Shown here in pieces: positions 14,541 to 23,240 of a stretch of 25,317 nucleotides of DNA (position 1 is the stretch's first letter; each line of letters starts with the position of its first letter). The DNA is from RUG343 sp964486215. Its GTDB lineage: Bacteria; Bacillota_I; Bacilli_A; RF39; UBA660. The notes beneath the pieces were generated by a model, which did no database searches, was not told the origin of the DNA, and worked only from the letters and a program-made list of their open reading frames with translations. Position numbers and translations under genes: made by a program. The stretch is taken from NCBI GenBank assembly GCA_964486215.1, contig CAZALI010000018.1:1-25317 (forward strand), given 5' to 3'.

Positions 14541-15668
14541 ATGAAAAAGATAGAGATATATTTCATAGAATTATTGTTATTTATTTCTATTATAGTATTC
14601 AATATCTTATATAAAAATTATTATTTATTTGGTCTATCAGTAATATTGATAGGTATTTATTTCATATATAAATATGGATTAATGAAAGACAATAATTATG
14701 CTAAAAGCAATGTAACTAAAATAGTAATATCTTGCTTACTTTCATATTTTGTTACTATATATTTATTAGGAATACTATTAGGATTTAATAAAACAGTACT
14801 ATCATTCACACCAAGCTACTTTTTCAGAGTAGTCTTATTGGATGCCATTTTAATAGTATTTGAAGAATTAATAAGATATATTATTTGTAGAAATACTCAA
14901 CATAAAAAACTACCAGTAATAATATATAGTATTATTCTAATTATATTGAATATCATAATAGAGATAAGTGGTTTTAATTTATCTGATAATGAAATGGTTT
15001 TTATATTTATATCTACAGTAATAATCCCAGTAATTGCTAGAGAATTATTATGTTCATACTTAACGTACAAAGTAAGTTATGTACCTAGTCTAATATTTAA
15101 ATTAACTATGTGTTTATATGAATTAGTTTTACCAATAATACCTAGTCTAGGAAATTACTTATATGCTGTAGCTAATACAGCGCTACCATACATAATATAT
15201 TTCTTTGTAAGTAAATTATTACATTATAAGACTAAAGCTAATGATTATCGTAAAAAAACAATAAGAGAAATAGCTTTAATTCCAACAGCAGTTTTATTAA
15301 TTATCTTAGTAATTTTAGTATCTGGAGTATTTAGTCATACTATAATCGCTATAGGATCAAAATCTATGTTACCAACTTATGGTAGAGGAGATGCTGTAAT
15401 TTATAAAAAAATAGAACCTAATAAAGTAAGAAAAGGTCAAATTATTGCTTTTAAAAAGTCAGGACGAATAATTACACATAGAGTAATATATATTCAAAAA
15501 CAAGATTCTAAATATATATATAAAACAAAAGGTGATGCAAATAATGCTCCTGATACTTACCAAGTAGACGAAACTGAATTATTAGGTATAGTTACTAATA
15601 GTATTAAATTCGTTGGTTATCCAACCTTATGGTTCAATGATTTATATACTGGAAAGGAGACTAGTTAA
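14541..15668 (+). CDS. Signal peptidase I of the ER/SipW type with long multi-helix N-terminus
   Basis: The C-terminal 130 aa form an S26 signal peptidase. S275 in SKSMLPT is the nucleophile, and H313 in RIITHRVI takes the place of the usual lysine, marking the ER/archaeal/SipW type. TKGDANNAPD (D332) gives the third conserved box. The first 225 aa are unusual: about seven hydrophobic helices, where SipW-type enzymes are normally about 190 aa in total with one or two helices. Its substrates are probably the flanking SipW-class proteins at 13932 and 16708. The SD is a weak GGGG (14530-14533). The gene overlaps the next by one base. Confidence 0.88.
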   Translation: MKKIEIYFIELLLFISIIVFNILYKNYYLFGLSVILIGIYFIYKYGLMKDNNYAKSNVTKIVISCLLSYFVTIYLLGILLGFNKTVLSFTPSYFFRVVLLDAILIVFEELIRYIICRNTQHKKLPVIIYSIILIILNIIIEISGFNLSDNEMVFIFISTVIIPVIARELLCSYLTYKVSYVPSLIFKLTMCLYELVLPIIPSLGNYLYAVANTALPYIIYFFVSKLLHYKTKANDYRKKTIREIALIPTAVLLIILVILVSGVFSHTIIAIGSKSMLPTYGRGDAVIYKKIEPNKVRKGQIIAFKKSGRIITHRVIYIQKQDSKYIYKTKGDANNAPDTYQVDETELLGIVTNSIKFVGYPTLWFNDLYTGKETS

Positions 15669-16711
15669 TGAAAAAAATTTATAATAGAAAACAAATATTA
15701 TTATTTACTTCTCTCCTAGTGTTTATATTTATAGGTATCGTTTGCTTAGTATATGGGTACAATAATAAAAAAATAATTTCTATAAAGTATAAAGAAAACA
15801 ATAATATTGATTATAAAGTATATTTAAAAGATAATAAGTATTTTGAAAGTAAATATATAGAAAAAGGTAAAACTTATATTACTAGTCTTATTGATCATAT
15901 TCATATAGATTATCATTATGAAACAGAATATGATAAAAAAGTAAATGGTAATTATAAGTACAAAGTAGTTGCTCAAATAGAAGCAAATAAATCTAATAAT
16001 GAAGTAGGTAATTATTGGACTAAGAAATATGATGTCACTAATTATAGAGAAGAAAAAGTAAAAAATATCCATGTATATAATATTAATCAGAGTATAGATG
16101 TTGATTATAATAAATATAATAGTTTATTAGAATCATTCAAAAAAGAAGTAGGTTTAACTAACTCAGAAGGAGTTTTAAAAGTATATTTAGAAGTAAATAG
16201 TACTATTGAAAATGAGGAAATATCTGCTCCAATAAATAATAAATTAATATTAAAATTACCTCTATCAAAACTTGCTATAGAAGCTAGTATTGATAGTGAT
16301 GTTAATAACAAAGTAAAAACAGTATCTAATATAGTAAAAGATAAAGATCCTAAGTACCTAATCGCAACTTTAATAGGTATGATATCTATTGCTATTGCTC
16401 TTCTTAACTTATGGATCATACTTAGAAATAGACGTGTATATGAAATTAATAATAAATATGAATTAGCACTAAATAAAATATTAACTACTTATGATAGTAT
16501 TATCGTTAATATAAAAGAAATGCCTAATACAGATGAATATAATGTTATAAAAGTAGAAAGCTTTGAAGAACTAATAGATGCTCATAGTGAAATAAGAATG
16601 CCTATAAATCATTATCAAACTAATGATAGAAGTATCTTCTTATTATTAAATGATAAAACGCTATGGGAATATGTACTGGATAAGAAACATTTAAGAGGTA
16701 TTAAAAAATGA
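15668..16711 (+). CDS. DUF5305-type membrane protein, partner of SipW-like peptidase
   Basis: The protein has 347 aa, with a transmembrane helix at about 10-29, an extracellular domain of about 200 aa, a second helix near 235-253, and a cytoplasmic tail of about 90 aa. The tail pattern (YELALNKILTTYDSIIV, VIKVESFEELIDAHSEIRMPI, then FLLLNDKTLWEYVLD) matches what I know of DUF5305, a family found next to SipW-type signal peptidases in Firmicutes and archaea. Its biochemical role is not known; helping peptidase or substrate assembly is inferred. It starts in the stop of the peptidase gene, with AAAGGAG upstream, and its own stop overlaps the next start (ATGA). Confidence 0.75.
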   Translation: MKKIYNRKQILLFTSLLVFIFIGIVCLVYGYNNKKIISIKYKENNNIDYKVYLKDNKYFESKYIEKGKTYITSLIDHIHIDYHYETEYDKKVNGNYKYKVVAQIEANKSNNEVGNYWTKKYDVTNYREEKVKNIHVYNINQSIDVDYNKYNSLLESFKKEVGLTNSEGVLKVYLEVNSTIENEEISAPINNKLILKLPLSKLAIEASIDSDVNNKVKTVSNIVKDKDPKYLIATLIGMISIAIALLNLWIILRNRRVYEINNKYELALNKILTTYDSIIVNIKEMPNTDEYNVIKVESFEELIDAHSEIRMPINHYQTNDRSIFLLLNDKTLWEYVLDKKHLRGIKK

Positions 16712-18975
16712 AAGGAAAAGAAAGATTATTAGTTACTATCATAGTACTCTTTCTTTTTTGCTTTATGAGTGTAGGATATGCTGCCTATGGAGCTCATAGT
16801 AGTATAAGCGGACAAGCTACATTCTATAAGAATGGACTAGTATCAATACAGAGTGCTACTTTAAGTGATTATAAAAATTTAGAAAATCCTGAAAATCCTG
16901 AAGTAGAAGGTAAAAGAATTTCTTTTGACCTTAATTTTAATGTGCCTAGAACTCCAGAAGGATTAGCTGATGATTACTATGCTACTTATACTATTACTAT
17001 TCAAAATGATACAGTATTTGATTATCACTTTGAACCAACAAGCTTTGTCCCAACACTAACTACTTCTAATGAAGATGCTCAAGTAAGTTATAGTATAGAT
17101 GGTATTAGTAATAATGAAGCTATTCCATCCAAAACATCTAAGACTTTTACACTAACTATTACTATGGTGCCTAATAATGCCGGCAACTTTAATATTAATG
17201 GTGAATCAGAAATTGACTTAGAAGAAGAAACAGAAACAGGTACTTTAATTGGAAGTATGCCTAGCGGTATAACAGGAGATCTAACTAATACAAATAATAG
17301 AGTAGAAGTAGATGTCTCTGTAATAAATTCTTATGAAGAAACTAAGACTTTTAATATTTCTCTAAGTAATAATAAATTCTATTTAGTAGATCAAAATAAT
17401 AATCCTATTTCTACCTATACTATTAACGCTAATGGTGAAAATACTTATCCTGTATATATTAAGGTTAGAAGTGATGCTAGATTTGCCTCTACTAGACAAA
17501 CAGTTAATGTTTATTTTGAACCAAGTGGTGGTACTAGAACAAGTATGGGTACTGTTAATTTAACTGTTACTAAAGATGAAGATTTAGTAGATACAACACC
17601 ACCAACTATTTCTGATGTTGTAGGTACACAACAAACTACTAAGAGGGAAATAAATGTTTCATACAATGCCTCTGATAATATAGGAATAACTAACTGCAAA
17701 ATTGAAGTTATTAAAGTAACAGATGATGTTGAAGAAACAATAAGTACTATTAATACTAATTCTGATGTTGATAATTACACAGTTAGTGTACAAGAAGATG
17801 GTAATTATTACTTTAAAGTAACTGCCTATGATGCTGGAGGATTAAATGCTACAGCTAGTAGTACAGAAAAAGAATATCGTTGGACAATGAATGTAAACAT
17901 AACTATAACCAATGGAACTCCAAATGGCTCTTATACTGTTGACTATGGCCAAAACTATACTGCTACTTTAAGAGGTAATAATGGCTATAATACACCAGAA
18001 TCTGTAACAGTAAACATGGAAGGTGGAACAGCAGATTATACATATAATAATGGTTCTTTAACTGTAAGAAACGTAACTGGAGATTTAACAATAACAGCAA
18101 CAGCTCCTCAAGCATGCCTAGTAGAAGGAACTAAAATACGTCTAGCCAATAATAAAGTAAAGAATGTTGAAGATATTAAATATGATGATTTATTACTAGT
18201 ATGGAATTATGATACAGGTAAGCCAACAAAAGAATATCCAATCTGGATAGAAAAAGAAAAAGAAGGAAACTCATATATAAAAATTACTTTTACTGATAAC
18301 TCAAGTATCAATATAAAAGCAAATCATTCATTCTTCTCACCAGATTACAATAAGTTTATTGATATGAATGATATCAAAGTAGGAACAAGTATTACTAAAT
18401 TAGTTAATAATAAATTAAAAACAGTAAAAGTAAAAGAAATAAAAACTATTAATAAAAAAGTTAAGTATTACTTCGTAGCTTCTACTAGATATTATAATAT
18501 TATTGCTAACGACTTTGTCACAACAGATGCTTTTACTGAAATAACTAATCTATATCCATTTAATAGTAATATTATGTGGACAAATAGAAAAGTAAAAGAA
18601 ATAGATTATAAATATTTAAGTGATATCTTACCATATTATATGTATAAAGGCTTTAGAGCTGGAGAGTTAGCCATCCTATTAGATAATCAAAGATTAAGTA
18701 TGAATGACTTTAAATCATATGTTTCTAAATTAATCACAAATGATGATATGTTAAAACCACCAATCACAAAGAATAACAAAAGATATTGGATGGTCACAAC
18801 AAGTAATAAAGTAAAGAATAAAGAAAAACACTTAGTAGAAGAGGGTACTTACTATAAACTACCTAAGAGTAAAAATATTAAATATTGGTATAGTACTTCA
18901 GAACATAAAAAGTATAAACCAGGTACTAAAGTAAAAGTATGGACTGGTATGCATTTCGAAAAAATATATAAATAA
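16708..18975 (+). CDS. Large SipW-class surface protein with an internal Hint (hedgehog/intein) domain
   Basis: The protein has 755 aa. A SipW-type signal peptide ends in MSVGYAAYG and is followed by ISGQATF, as in the 13932 protein. Two beta-rich domains (about 30-290) lead to an Ig/Fn3-like domain starting DTTPP (295) and ending near W392, then a B-repeat-like segment. C470 in ACLVEGTKI begins a Hint domain. N539/H540 lie in its B-block region (IKANHSFF), and it ends with YYNIIANDFVTTD near 607. There is no terminal HN plus Cys/Ser/Thr for full splicing, so only cleavage at C470 is expected. The last 148 aa carry aromatic motifs (YWMVTTS, YWYSTS, KPGTKVKVWTGMHF) like surface-protein repeats. 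It ends the four-gene operon. Confidence 0.8.
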   Translation: MKGKERLLVTIIVLFLFCFMSVGYAAYGAHSSISGQATFYKNGLVSIQSATLSDYKNLENPENPEVEGKRISFDLNFNVPRTPEGLADDYYATYTITIQNDTVFDYHFEPTSFVPTLTTSNEDAQVSYSIDGISNNEAIPSKTSKTFTLTITMVPNNAGNFNINGESEIDLEEETETGTLIGSMPSGITGDLTNTNNRVEVDVSVINSYEETKTFNISLSNNKFYLVDQNNNPISTYTINANGENTYPVYIKVRSDARFASTRQTVNVYFEPSGGTRTSMGTVNLTVTKDEDLVDTTPPTISDVVGTQQTTKREINVSYNASDNIGITNCKIEVIKVTDDVEETISTINTNSDVDNYTVSVQEDGNYYFKVTAYDAGGLNATASSTEKEYRWTMNVNITITNGTPNGSYTVDYGQNYTATLRGNNGYNTPESVTVNMEGGTADYTYNNGSLTVRNVTGDLTITATAPQACLVEGTKIRLANNKVKNVEDIKYDDLLLVWNYDTGKPTKEYPIWIEKEKEGNSYIKITFTDNSSINIKANHSFFSPDYNKFIDMNDIKVGTSITKLVNNKLKTVKVKEIKTINKKVKYYFVASTRYYNIIANDFVTTDAFTEITNLYPFNSNIMWTNRKVKEIDYKYLSDILPYYMYKGFRAGELAILLDNQRLSMNDFKSYVSKLITNDDMLKPPITKNNKRYWMVTTSNKVKNKEKHLVEEGTYYKLPKSKNIKYWYSTSEHKKYKPGTKVKVWTGMHFEKIYK

Positions 18976-19000
18976 AAGTAGGAAGTAATTCCTACTTTTT
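18975..19000 (+). terminator. Rho-independent terminator of the surface operon
   Basis: AAAGTAGGAA (18975-18984) pairs with TTCCTACTTT (18989-18998) around loop GTAA, and a T run follows. Confidence 0.85.
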
Positions 19001-19032
19001 AGTTCTAAGTCTTAATTAATAACTAAGTTTTA

Positions 19033-19041
19033 TGTTATACT
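19033..19041 (+). promoter_or_regulatory. Extended -10 promoter with very short leader
   Basis: TG-T-TATACT (-10 at 19036-19041) has no good -35. The AGGAGG at 19048-19053 lies almost at the expected transcript start, giving a leader of only about 12 nt. Confidence 0.5.
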
Positions 19042-19059
19042 AATTCTAGGAGGCATATT

Positions 19060-19719
19060 ATGAAAAAACAAACAAAAGCATTAATAATACTATCATTAGT
19101 AGTATTAGTACTAATAGTAGGTATTATCTTATTAGTCACAAATAAGGAATTAAAATTAGAAAGTAAAATTTCAACTACTTGGGGAAAAACATATTATAAG
19201 TATTTGAAGGACACAGCTGTTACTCTAGATCCTGAAAATAAAATTCATAAATACAATATTAATTTTTATGAAATAAAAGATCTAGATGACCCAATCTTAG
19301 TTCTAGAATATATTAAGGATAATAAGAAATATTCCAATATTAATTTTATATATAATAATGAAATAAGATTTATGAATGCAGATGATCCAACTACAATTGA
19401 ACTTCTATATAATAAGAAAAAGAAAGTATATGACTATTATACTAATATGATAAGTAGTGAAAATGGTAATTTCTACGAAGACTTAAAAAGTCAATTAGTT
19501 AATTCTACTAAAGATGCAGAAGATACAACTAGAGTAACATCAGATAGTTATTATTTTTCTGATAAAAATAATAATAAATTTGAAGATGTATTTGAAAAAG
19601 TAAAAGTAGATAAAGAAGAAATAACTCTAAATACTGATAGTTCAAGTGAAGAACTAGCTACTGCGATTGCTAAAAAAATAAAAGAATATAAAACAATAAA
19701 GGAATTAACAGAAAAATAA
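19060..19719 (+). CDS. Membrane-anchored extracellular protein, unknown
   Basis: The protein has 219 aa, with one N-terminal helix (about 8-27) after a lysine-rich start, so it is probably anchored with its C-terminus outside. The exported part is charged and tyrosine-rich, without cysteines, repeats or motifs I recognise. Strong SD AGGAGG, and an extended -10 promoter directly upstream. Eight bases separate it from the next gene. The terminator at 18975 separates it from the SipW operon, so any link to that system is by neighbourhood only. Confidence 0.75.
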   Translation: MKKQTKALIILSLVVLVLIVGIILLVTNKELKLESKISTTWGKTYYKYLKDTAVTLDPENKIHKYNINFYEIKDLDDPILVLEYIKDNKKYSNINFIYNNEIRFMNADDPTTIELLYNKKKKVYDYYTNMISSENGNFYEDLKSQLVNSTKDAEDTTRVTSDSYYFSDKNNNKFEDVFEKVKVDKEEITLNTDSSSEELATAIAKKIKEYKTIKELTEK

Positions 19720-19727
19720 GAGTATTT

Positions 19728-20012
19728 ATGGAAAATATATTAGAAACTGGTAAACACATAACACTAGATAATAATATAGATTATGTAATAGTTAGTAATA
19801 CTACTTATGAAGATGATAATTATATATTATTAATAAATCCAAGTAATCCTGAAGAGTATTATATATCTCGAGTTACTATGACATCTAATGGTATTAAATT
19901 ATATCATGTAGATTTAGAAGACAAAGATAATGAAGAAATAATAAAAGAACTTTCAAAATTATTTCAAAATGATATACAAGAATACTTGATTAATAAATTA
20001 AAAGATGATTAA
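19728..20012 (+). CDS. Small acidic protein, possibly DUF1292-like
   Basis: This is a 94-aa soluble protein, acidic and beta-strand-rich in its first half (GKHITLDNNIDYVIVSNT, then NYILLINPSNPEEYYIS), with a helical C-terminus. The first half recalls DUF1292-type proteins, but too loosely for a firm call. It starts eight bases after the previous stop with only a poor SD, so it is likely translated by coupling. A two-base gap separates its stop from the in-frame ATG at 20015 of the next gene. Confidence 0.65.
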   Translation: MENILETGKHITLDNNIDYVIVSNTTYEDDNYILLINPSNPEEYYISRVTMTSNGIKLYHVDLEDKDNEEIIKELSKLFQNDIQEYLINKLKDD

Positions 20013-20038
20013 ATATGAAAGCAAGAGGAGAAGTGAAT

Positions 20039-20557
20039 ATGAAACATAAAGTAAAATTTGAAAATTCTAATGAAGTAATTGCTGTCCACGATTATGTAGG
20101 TTCACTAGACATGAACCTAATGAATAGTGATACATATCACTGGTACTTAGAATATCAAGAAAAGAATACCTTTGATTTATATTCTTGCCGTAGTTGGTAT
20201 AGAAATGATAGGGATCGCCTAAGAATTCTTTCAAGATTTTTAAAAGCTGAGAAAAGATATTATAATGACGAGTATATAAGAGACCATTCCATCTTAGCTG
20301 GTTGCTACATAGCTTTAGAAGGAATATTGATTGGACTTAAAGATATTGAACTAACTCCAGATAACATAGCTTGGTTAGGTTTAATGACAATGGTTGCAAG
20401 TTACCCAGTTGTAGAAGCTGTAAAAGCAAGAAAAAGAAGAAAAGATGTTGATAAAGATCTAGAGAAATTAAAAAAAGTACAAAAAGAAATATTTATGAAA
20501 TGTGCTGAAAAGGGACGAGCTAAAAAGTTAAAAAAGTATAAATATACTTACGAATAA
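20039..20557 (+). CDS. Membrane protein with two central helices, unknown
   Basis: This is a 172-aa protein. A soluble N-terminal part of about 80 aa rich in Tyr, Trp and Arg (HWYLEYQEKNTFDLYSC, SWYRNDRDRLRIL) is followed by two hydrophobic segments (about 83-97 and 107-127). The C-terminal tail is strongly basic and lysine-rich. ATG 20039 is chosen over ATG 20015 because GAGGAG at 20025-20030 is a good SD for it and lies inside the longer version. It is the last gene before a terminator. No family was recognised. Confidence 0.7.
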   Translation: MKHKVKFENSNEVIAVHDYVGSLDMNLMNSDTYHWYLEYQEKNTFDLYSCRSWYRNDRDRLRILSRFLKAEKRYYNDEYIRDHSILAGCYIALEGILIGLKDIELTPDNIAWLGLMTMVASYPVVEAVKARKRRKDVDKDLEKLKKVQKEIFMKCAEKGRAKKLKKYKYTYE

Positions 20558-20588
20558 AAAATAGGCATTAGAAGATGTCTATTTTTTT
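20557..20588 (+). terminator. Rho-independent terminator
   Basis: AAAATAGGCAT (20558-20568) pairs with ATGTCTATTTT (20575-20585), with one G-T wobble and loop TAGAAG, followed by more T. Confidence 0.8.
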
Positions 20589-20635
20589 AATACTTTTTTA
20601 TATTTAGCTAAATATTCTTTAAAAAATTAAGGCAT

Positions 20636-20664
20636 TTGACTTTACACTTCCTATAATATATTCT
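20636..20664 (+). promoter_or_regulatory. Probable promoter of the NPKTG protein gene
   Basis: TTGACT (20636-20641) and TATTCT (20659-20664) are 17 bases apart. A better-looking TATAAT at 20652-20657 is only 10 bases from this -35, so which -10 is used is unclear. Confidence 0.5.
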
Positions 20665-20736
20665 TTAAAAAGATTTGCAAATCTTATATATGAATATATA
20701 CTTAAAGTAGGATAAAAGGAATCGAGAGTGTAGAAT

Positions 20737-21939
20737 ATGAGGAGACTTAAGTTAATTTTGTCTATATTATCAATAATGCTTACGCCATTTATGACTAATG
20801 CTAAAACTTGCGATCCAGATAAAATATCAATAAGTGGAATTACAGTAGAAGAAAAGTCTGAAAATGTAATTGAAACAGATGAAGCAACAGCAAATGGGAA
20901 AACCATCAATTTAAATCTATCTATGTCTGAAATAGGAGATAGTATAAAATATAGAGTTATGGTAAAAAATGAATCTAGTGAAGATTATGAAATAAATAAC
21001 AAAAGTTTTAACATTAGTTCTGATTACATAGATTACAAAATTTCATCTGAAAACAATTCAAGTATAATTAAAGCAAATTCAACTACAACTATTTATTTAA
21101 AAGTAGAATATAAAAATGAAGTACCTGATGAAGCCTTTGAATCTGGAACATATAACGATAGTAAAAATGTGACAGTTAATTTATCGACTGGTAATACAAG
21201 CAATGTCACAAAAAATCCTAAGACTGGTATACAACTGCACACAATAATATTAATAATCATATTAATAACTATAGCAACTTATATGATATTAAAAAGAAAA
21301 AAGTATTCTCAAGTTTTGCTATTAATAATTGGACTTGAAGTTGTTATACCAATTAGTGTTTATGCTATTTGTAAATGTGAAATTACAATTGATAGTGATA
21401 TAAAAATAGAACAAAAAGATTATTATTTATACTACTCCTCAAGCGACATGATAATGCCAGGTGATGTTGTTAAATACTTAAAAGATGATAAATATGAGGT
21501 AAATGAAGTACTTGTTCCAGGTTTGCATAAAAATTATCAAAATGTTTTAAAGCCACGTTCAATGATGGATGATTATGACATATATAATTTCTTTATAAGA
21601 TATAAGATTTCAAAAGGAAAAATTAGTAAAATACATATGGGATATATTATTGATAATAAAGATTATTACTTAGAAGGACTATCACCAGATTCATATCAAG
21701 ACAATCAAAGAATAATGCTAGAATCATTTGGAGCAGAGAATTGCAATATAAATGATGAAAACGAAGAATATAAAACAACAAGATGTTATATTCCAAAAAA
21801 TAATAATTATACCGGATTGTTTATAACTGCAGATAATGGCGGAAATATTGATGCCTTTGATAGTATCTCTAGCGTAGATTATTCTGCATGGAGTTGTATG
21901 ATCTACCAACACTATACATCTTGTACTATTCCAGATTAG
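20737..21939 (+). CDS. Exported two-part surface protein with internal NPKTG sorting-like motif
   Basis: The protein has 400 aa. A signal peptide (1-22, ending MTNA) precedes a beta-rich domain of about 135 aa starting KTCDPDKISISGITVEE. Then come NPKTG (160-164), a hydrophobic helix (about 168-187) and KRKK, exactly the layout of a sortase signal. Instead of ending there, the chain continues through a second hydrophobic segment (about 192-212, ending VYA) into another extracellular domain of about 185 aa with several cysteines. It looks like a surface protein fused in frame to a second exported protein. No sortase gene is in the window. The SD is weak (GAGAG at about 20724). Terminator-like sequence shared with the tRNA follows. 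Confidence 0.75.
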   Translation: MRRLKLILSILSIMLTPFMTNAKTCDPDKISISGITVEEKSENVIETDEATANGKTINLNLSMSEIGDSIKYRVMVKNESSEDYEINNKSFNISSDYIDYKISSENNSSIIKANSTTTIYLKVEYKNEVPDEAFESGTYNDSKNVTVNLSTGNTSNVTKNPKTGIQLHTIILIIILITIATYMILKRKKYSQVLLLIIGLEVVIPISVYAICKCEITIDSDIKIEQKDYYLYYSSSDMIMPGDVVKYLKDDKYEVNEVLVPGLHKNYQNVLKPRSMMDDYDIYNFFIRYKISKGKISKIHMGYIIDNKDYYLEGLSPDSYQDNQRIMLESFGAENCNINDENEEYKTTRCYIPKNNNYTGLFITADNGGNIDAFDSISSVDYSAWSCMIYQHYTSCTIPD

Positions 21940-21971
21940 AACATTAAAATATTTATATGATGTATTTGGCA

Positions 21972-22003
21972 CAAAAAAAGATTTAGAAAAAATCTAAATC
22001 TTT
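21972..22003 (-). terminator. Terminator of tRNA-Trp (possibly bidirectional)
   Basis: On the minus strand AAAGATTTAG (22003-21994) pairs with CTAAATCTTT (21986-21977), followed by TTTT and G. On the plus strand a shorter T run follows, so it may also end the gene stopping at 21939. Confidence 0.8.
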
Positions 22004-22013
22004 TAATACTAAA

Positions 22014-22087
22014 TGGCAGGGGATGAAAGAATCGAACTCTCAACAGTGGTTTTGGAGACCATTATTATACCATTTAACTAATCCCCT
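22014..22087 (-). tRNA. tRNA-Trp (anticodon CCA), CCA end encoded
   Basis: The acceptor stem AGGGGAT/ATCCCCT is perfect, followed by discriminator G and an encoded CCA. The anticodon loop CTCCAAA places CCA (reads UGG). The D-arm and the T-arm with TTCGATT loop are present; the outermost anticodon-stem pair is A-C. The 5' 28 nt are repeated at the start of the window. Confidence 0.95.
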
Positions 22088-22105
22088 GTTCAAAATAACA
22101 AAGTT

Positions 22106-22134
22106 ATTATAACACGATAGTATATTTAACGCAA
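22106..22134 (-). promoter_or_regulatory. Promoter of tRNA-Trp
   Basis: Minus-strand TTGCGT (22134-22129) and TATAAT (22111-22106) are 17 bases apart, with TG before the -10. The predicted start is about 12 bases before the tRNA. Confidence 0.8.
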
Positions 22135-22159
22135 TATATTAATGAATAGAGGTGTTTAT

Positions 22160-23203
22160 ATGAAAAGATTTTTTAGAAGTAAAAGGAATAGAATAATAGT
22201 AATATGTATAGTATTACTTGTAGGAATAGGAGTAGGTGCAGCTTTCTATTTTTTAAGACCAGAAGAAAAAGAGCCAGTAAAAAAGAAAAAAGCTAAAAAG
22301 AAAATAGTCGAAAAATTAAAAATAGTAGATGAAGACAGTAATAAGAGACCTATAGCTATTATGATAGATAATAATGTTGGCTCTACTTCTCATAAAGGAT
22401 TACAAGATGCCTATATTACTTATGAAATTATTGTTGAAGGTGGACTAAGTAGAATAATGGCTATATATAAGGATAGAGAAACAGCTGAAATTGGTCCTGT
22501 AAGAAGCTCTCGTCATTACTTCTTAGACTATGCCTTAGAAAGTGATTGTATATATACTCATTTTGGATGGAGCCCATTTGCTGAAAAAGATATAAAAGCT
22601 TTAGGTGTAAATAACTTAAATGGCTTATATGATAATGCCCCATTCTGGAGAGTATCAGATTATAGAGCTCCTCATAATGTATTCACTTCTATAGAAAAAA
22701 TATATTCAGCAGCTAAAGAAAAAGGATATGCACTAGAAACATCAGACTGGAAATTATTAAATTACAGTGTTAAAAAGATTAATTTAAATGAGTTATACCC
22801 AGAAGATACTAATATTAAACAAGCTAATTCAGTAAGTTTTAGCTTTAGTCCTACACAAGTAAGAGGTTTTACTTATAATTCTGAAGGAGAATATTACTTA
22901 AGAAGTATGAATAATGTTCCTCATACAGACGCTACTACTAAAGAACAATATCACTATAAGAATGTAATCCTAATTAAAGTTGCTAACTCAACATTAGATA
23001 GTTATGGTAGACAAGACTTAAATACTACTGGCACAGGAGATGGTTTCTATTTAACAAATGGTTATGCTATTCCAATTAAATGGACAAAGAGTTCTCGTAA
23101 TTCCAAAACTAGCTTTACGTATAATGATGAAGAAATAAAAATCAATGATGGAAATACTATGGTAGAAATAGTTCCAATAAATAATAATATAGTAATTGCA
23201 TAA
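22160..23203 (+). CDS. DUF3048 (YerB-like) membrane-anchored protein
   Basis: This 347-aa protein has an N-terminal transmembrane helix (about 12-31), a lysine-rich linker and an extracellular DUF3048 domain. The signature stretches are RPIAIMIDN, a YEIIVEGGLSRIMAIY segment, EIGPVRSSRHYFLDYA, THFGWSP, RAPHNVFTS, and the C-terminal KWTKSSRNSKTSFTY. B. subtilis YerB is the best-known relative; it is usually a lipoprotein, whereas here the anchor is a helix without a lipobox. The function is poorly defined. ATG 22160 is chosen over 22142 because GAGGTG (about 22149-22154) sits six bases before it. It is divergent from tRNA-Trp. Confidence 0.9.
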   Translation: MKRFFRSKRNRIIVICIVLLVGIGVGAAFYFLRPEEKEPVKKKKAKKKIVEKLKIVDEDSNKRPIAIMIDNNVGSTSHKGLQDAYITYEIIVEGGLSRIMAIYKDRETAEIGPVRSSRHYFLDYALESDCIYTHFGWSPFAEKDIKALGVNNLNGLYDNAPFWRVSDYRAPHNVFTSIEKIYSAAKEKGYALETSDWKLLNYSVKKINLNELYPEDTNIKQANSVSFSFSPTQVRGFTYNSEGEYYLRSMNNVPHTDATTKEQYHYKNVILIKVANSTLDSYGRQDLNTTGTGDGFYLTNGYAIPIKWTKSSRNSKTSFTYNDEEIKINDGNTMVEIVPINNNIVIA

Positions 23204-23210
23204 CAAAATA

Positions 23211-23219
23211 TGTTATAAT
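23211..23219 (+). promoter_or_regulatory. Extended -10 promoter with short leader
   Basis: TG-T-TATAAT (-10 at 23214-23219) lies 9 bases before AGGAGG (23228-23233). No convincing -35 is at the right distance. The layout matches that at 19033. Confidence 0.6.
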
Positions 23220-23240
23220 TAATTTCTAGGAGGATAAAAT

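Noticed and set aside
14541..15220. CPBP-type intramembrane protease in the peptidase N-terminus (FEELIRY)
   Set aside because: The spacing is EExxR rather than EExxxR, and the other conserved His motifs of that family are not seen.
16708..18975. A splicing intein at C470
   Set aside because: The Hint domain ends in ANDFVTTD without the terminal His-Asn and downstream Cys/Ser/Thr needed for splicing, so only N-terminal cleavage is proposed.
1..22089. A 22-kb integrated element flanked by tRNA-derived direct repeats
   Set aside because: The repeated part is the 5' half of the tRNA, while integrases usually duplicate the 3' end. No integrase, phage or conjugation gene lies between, and the content is ordinary chromosomal.
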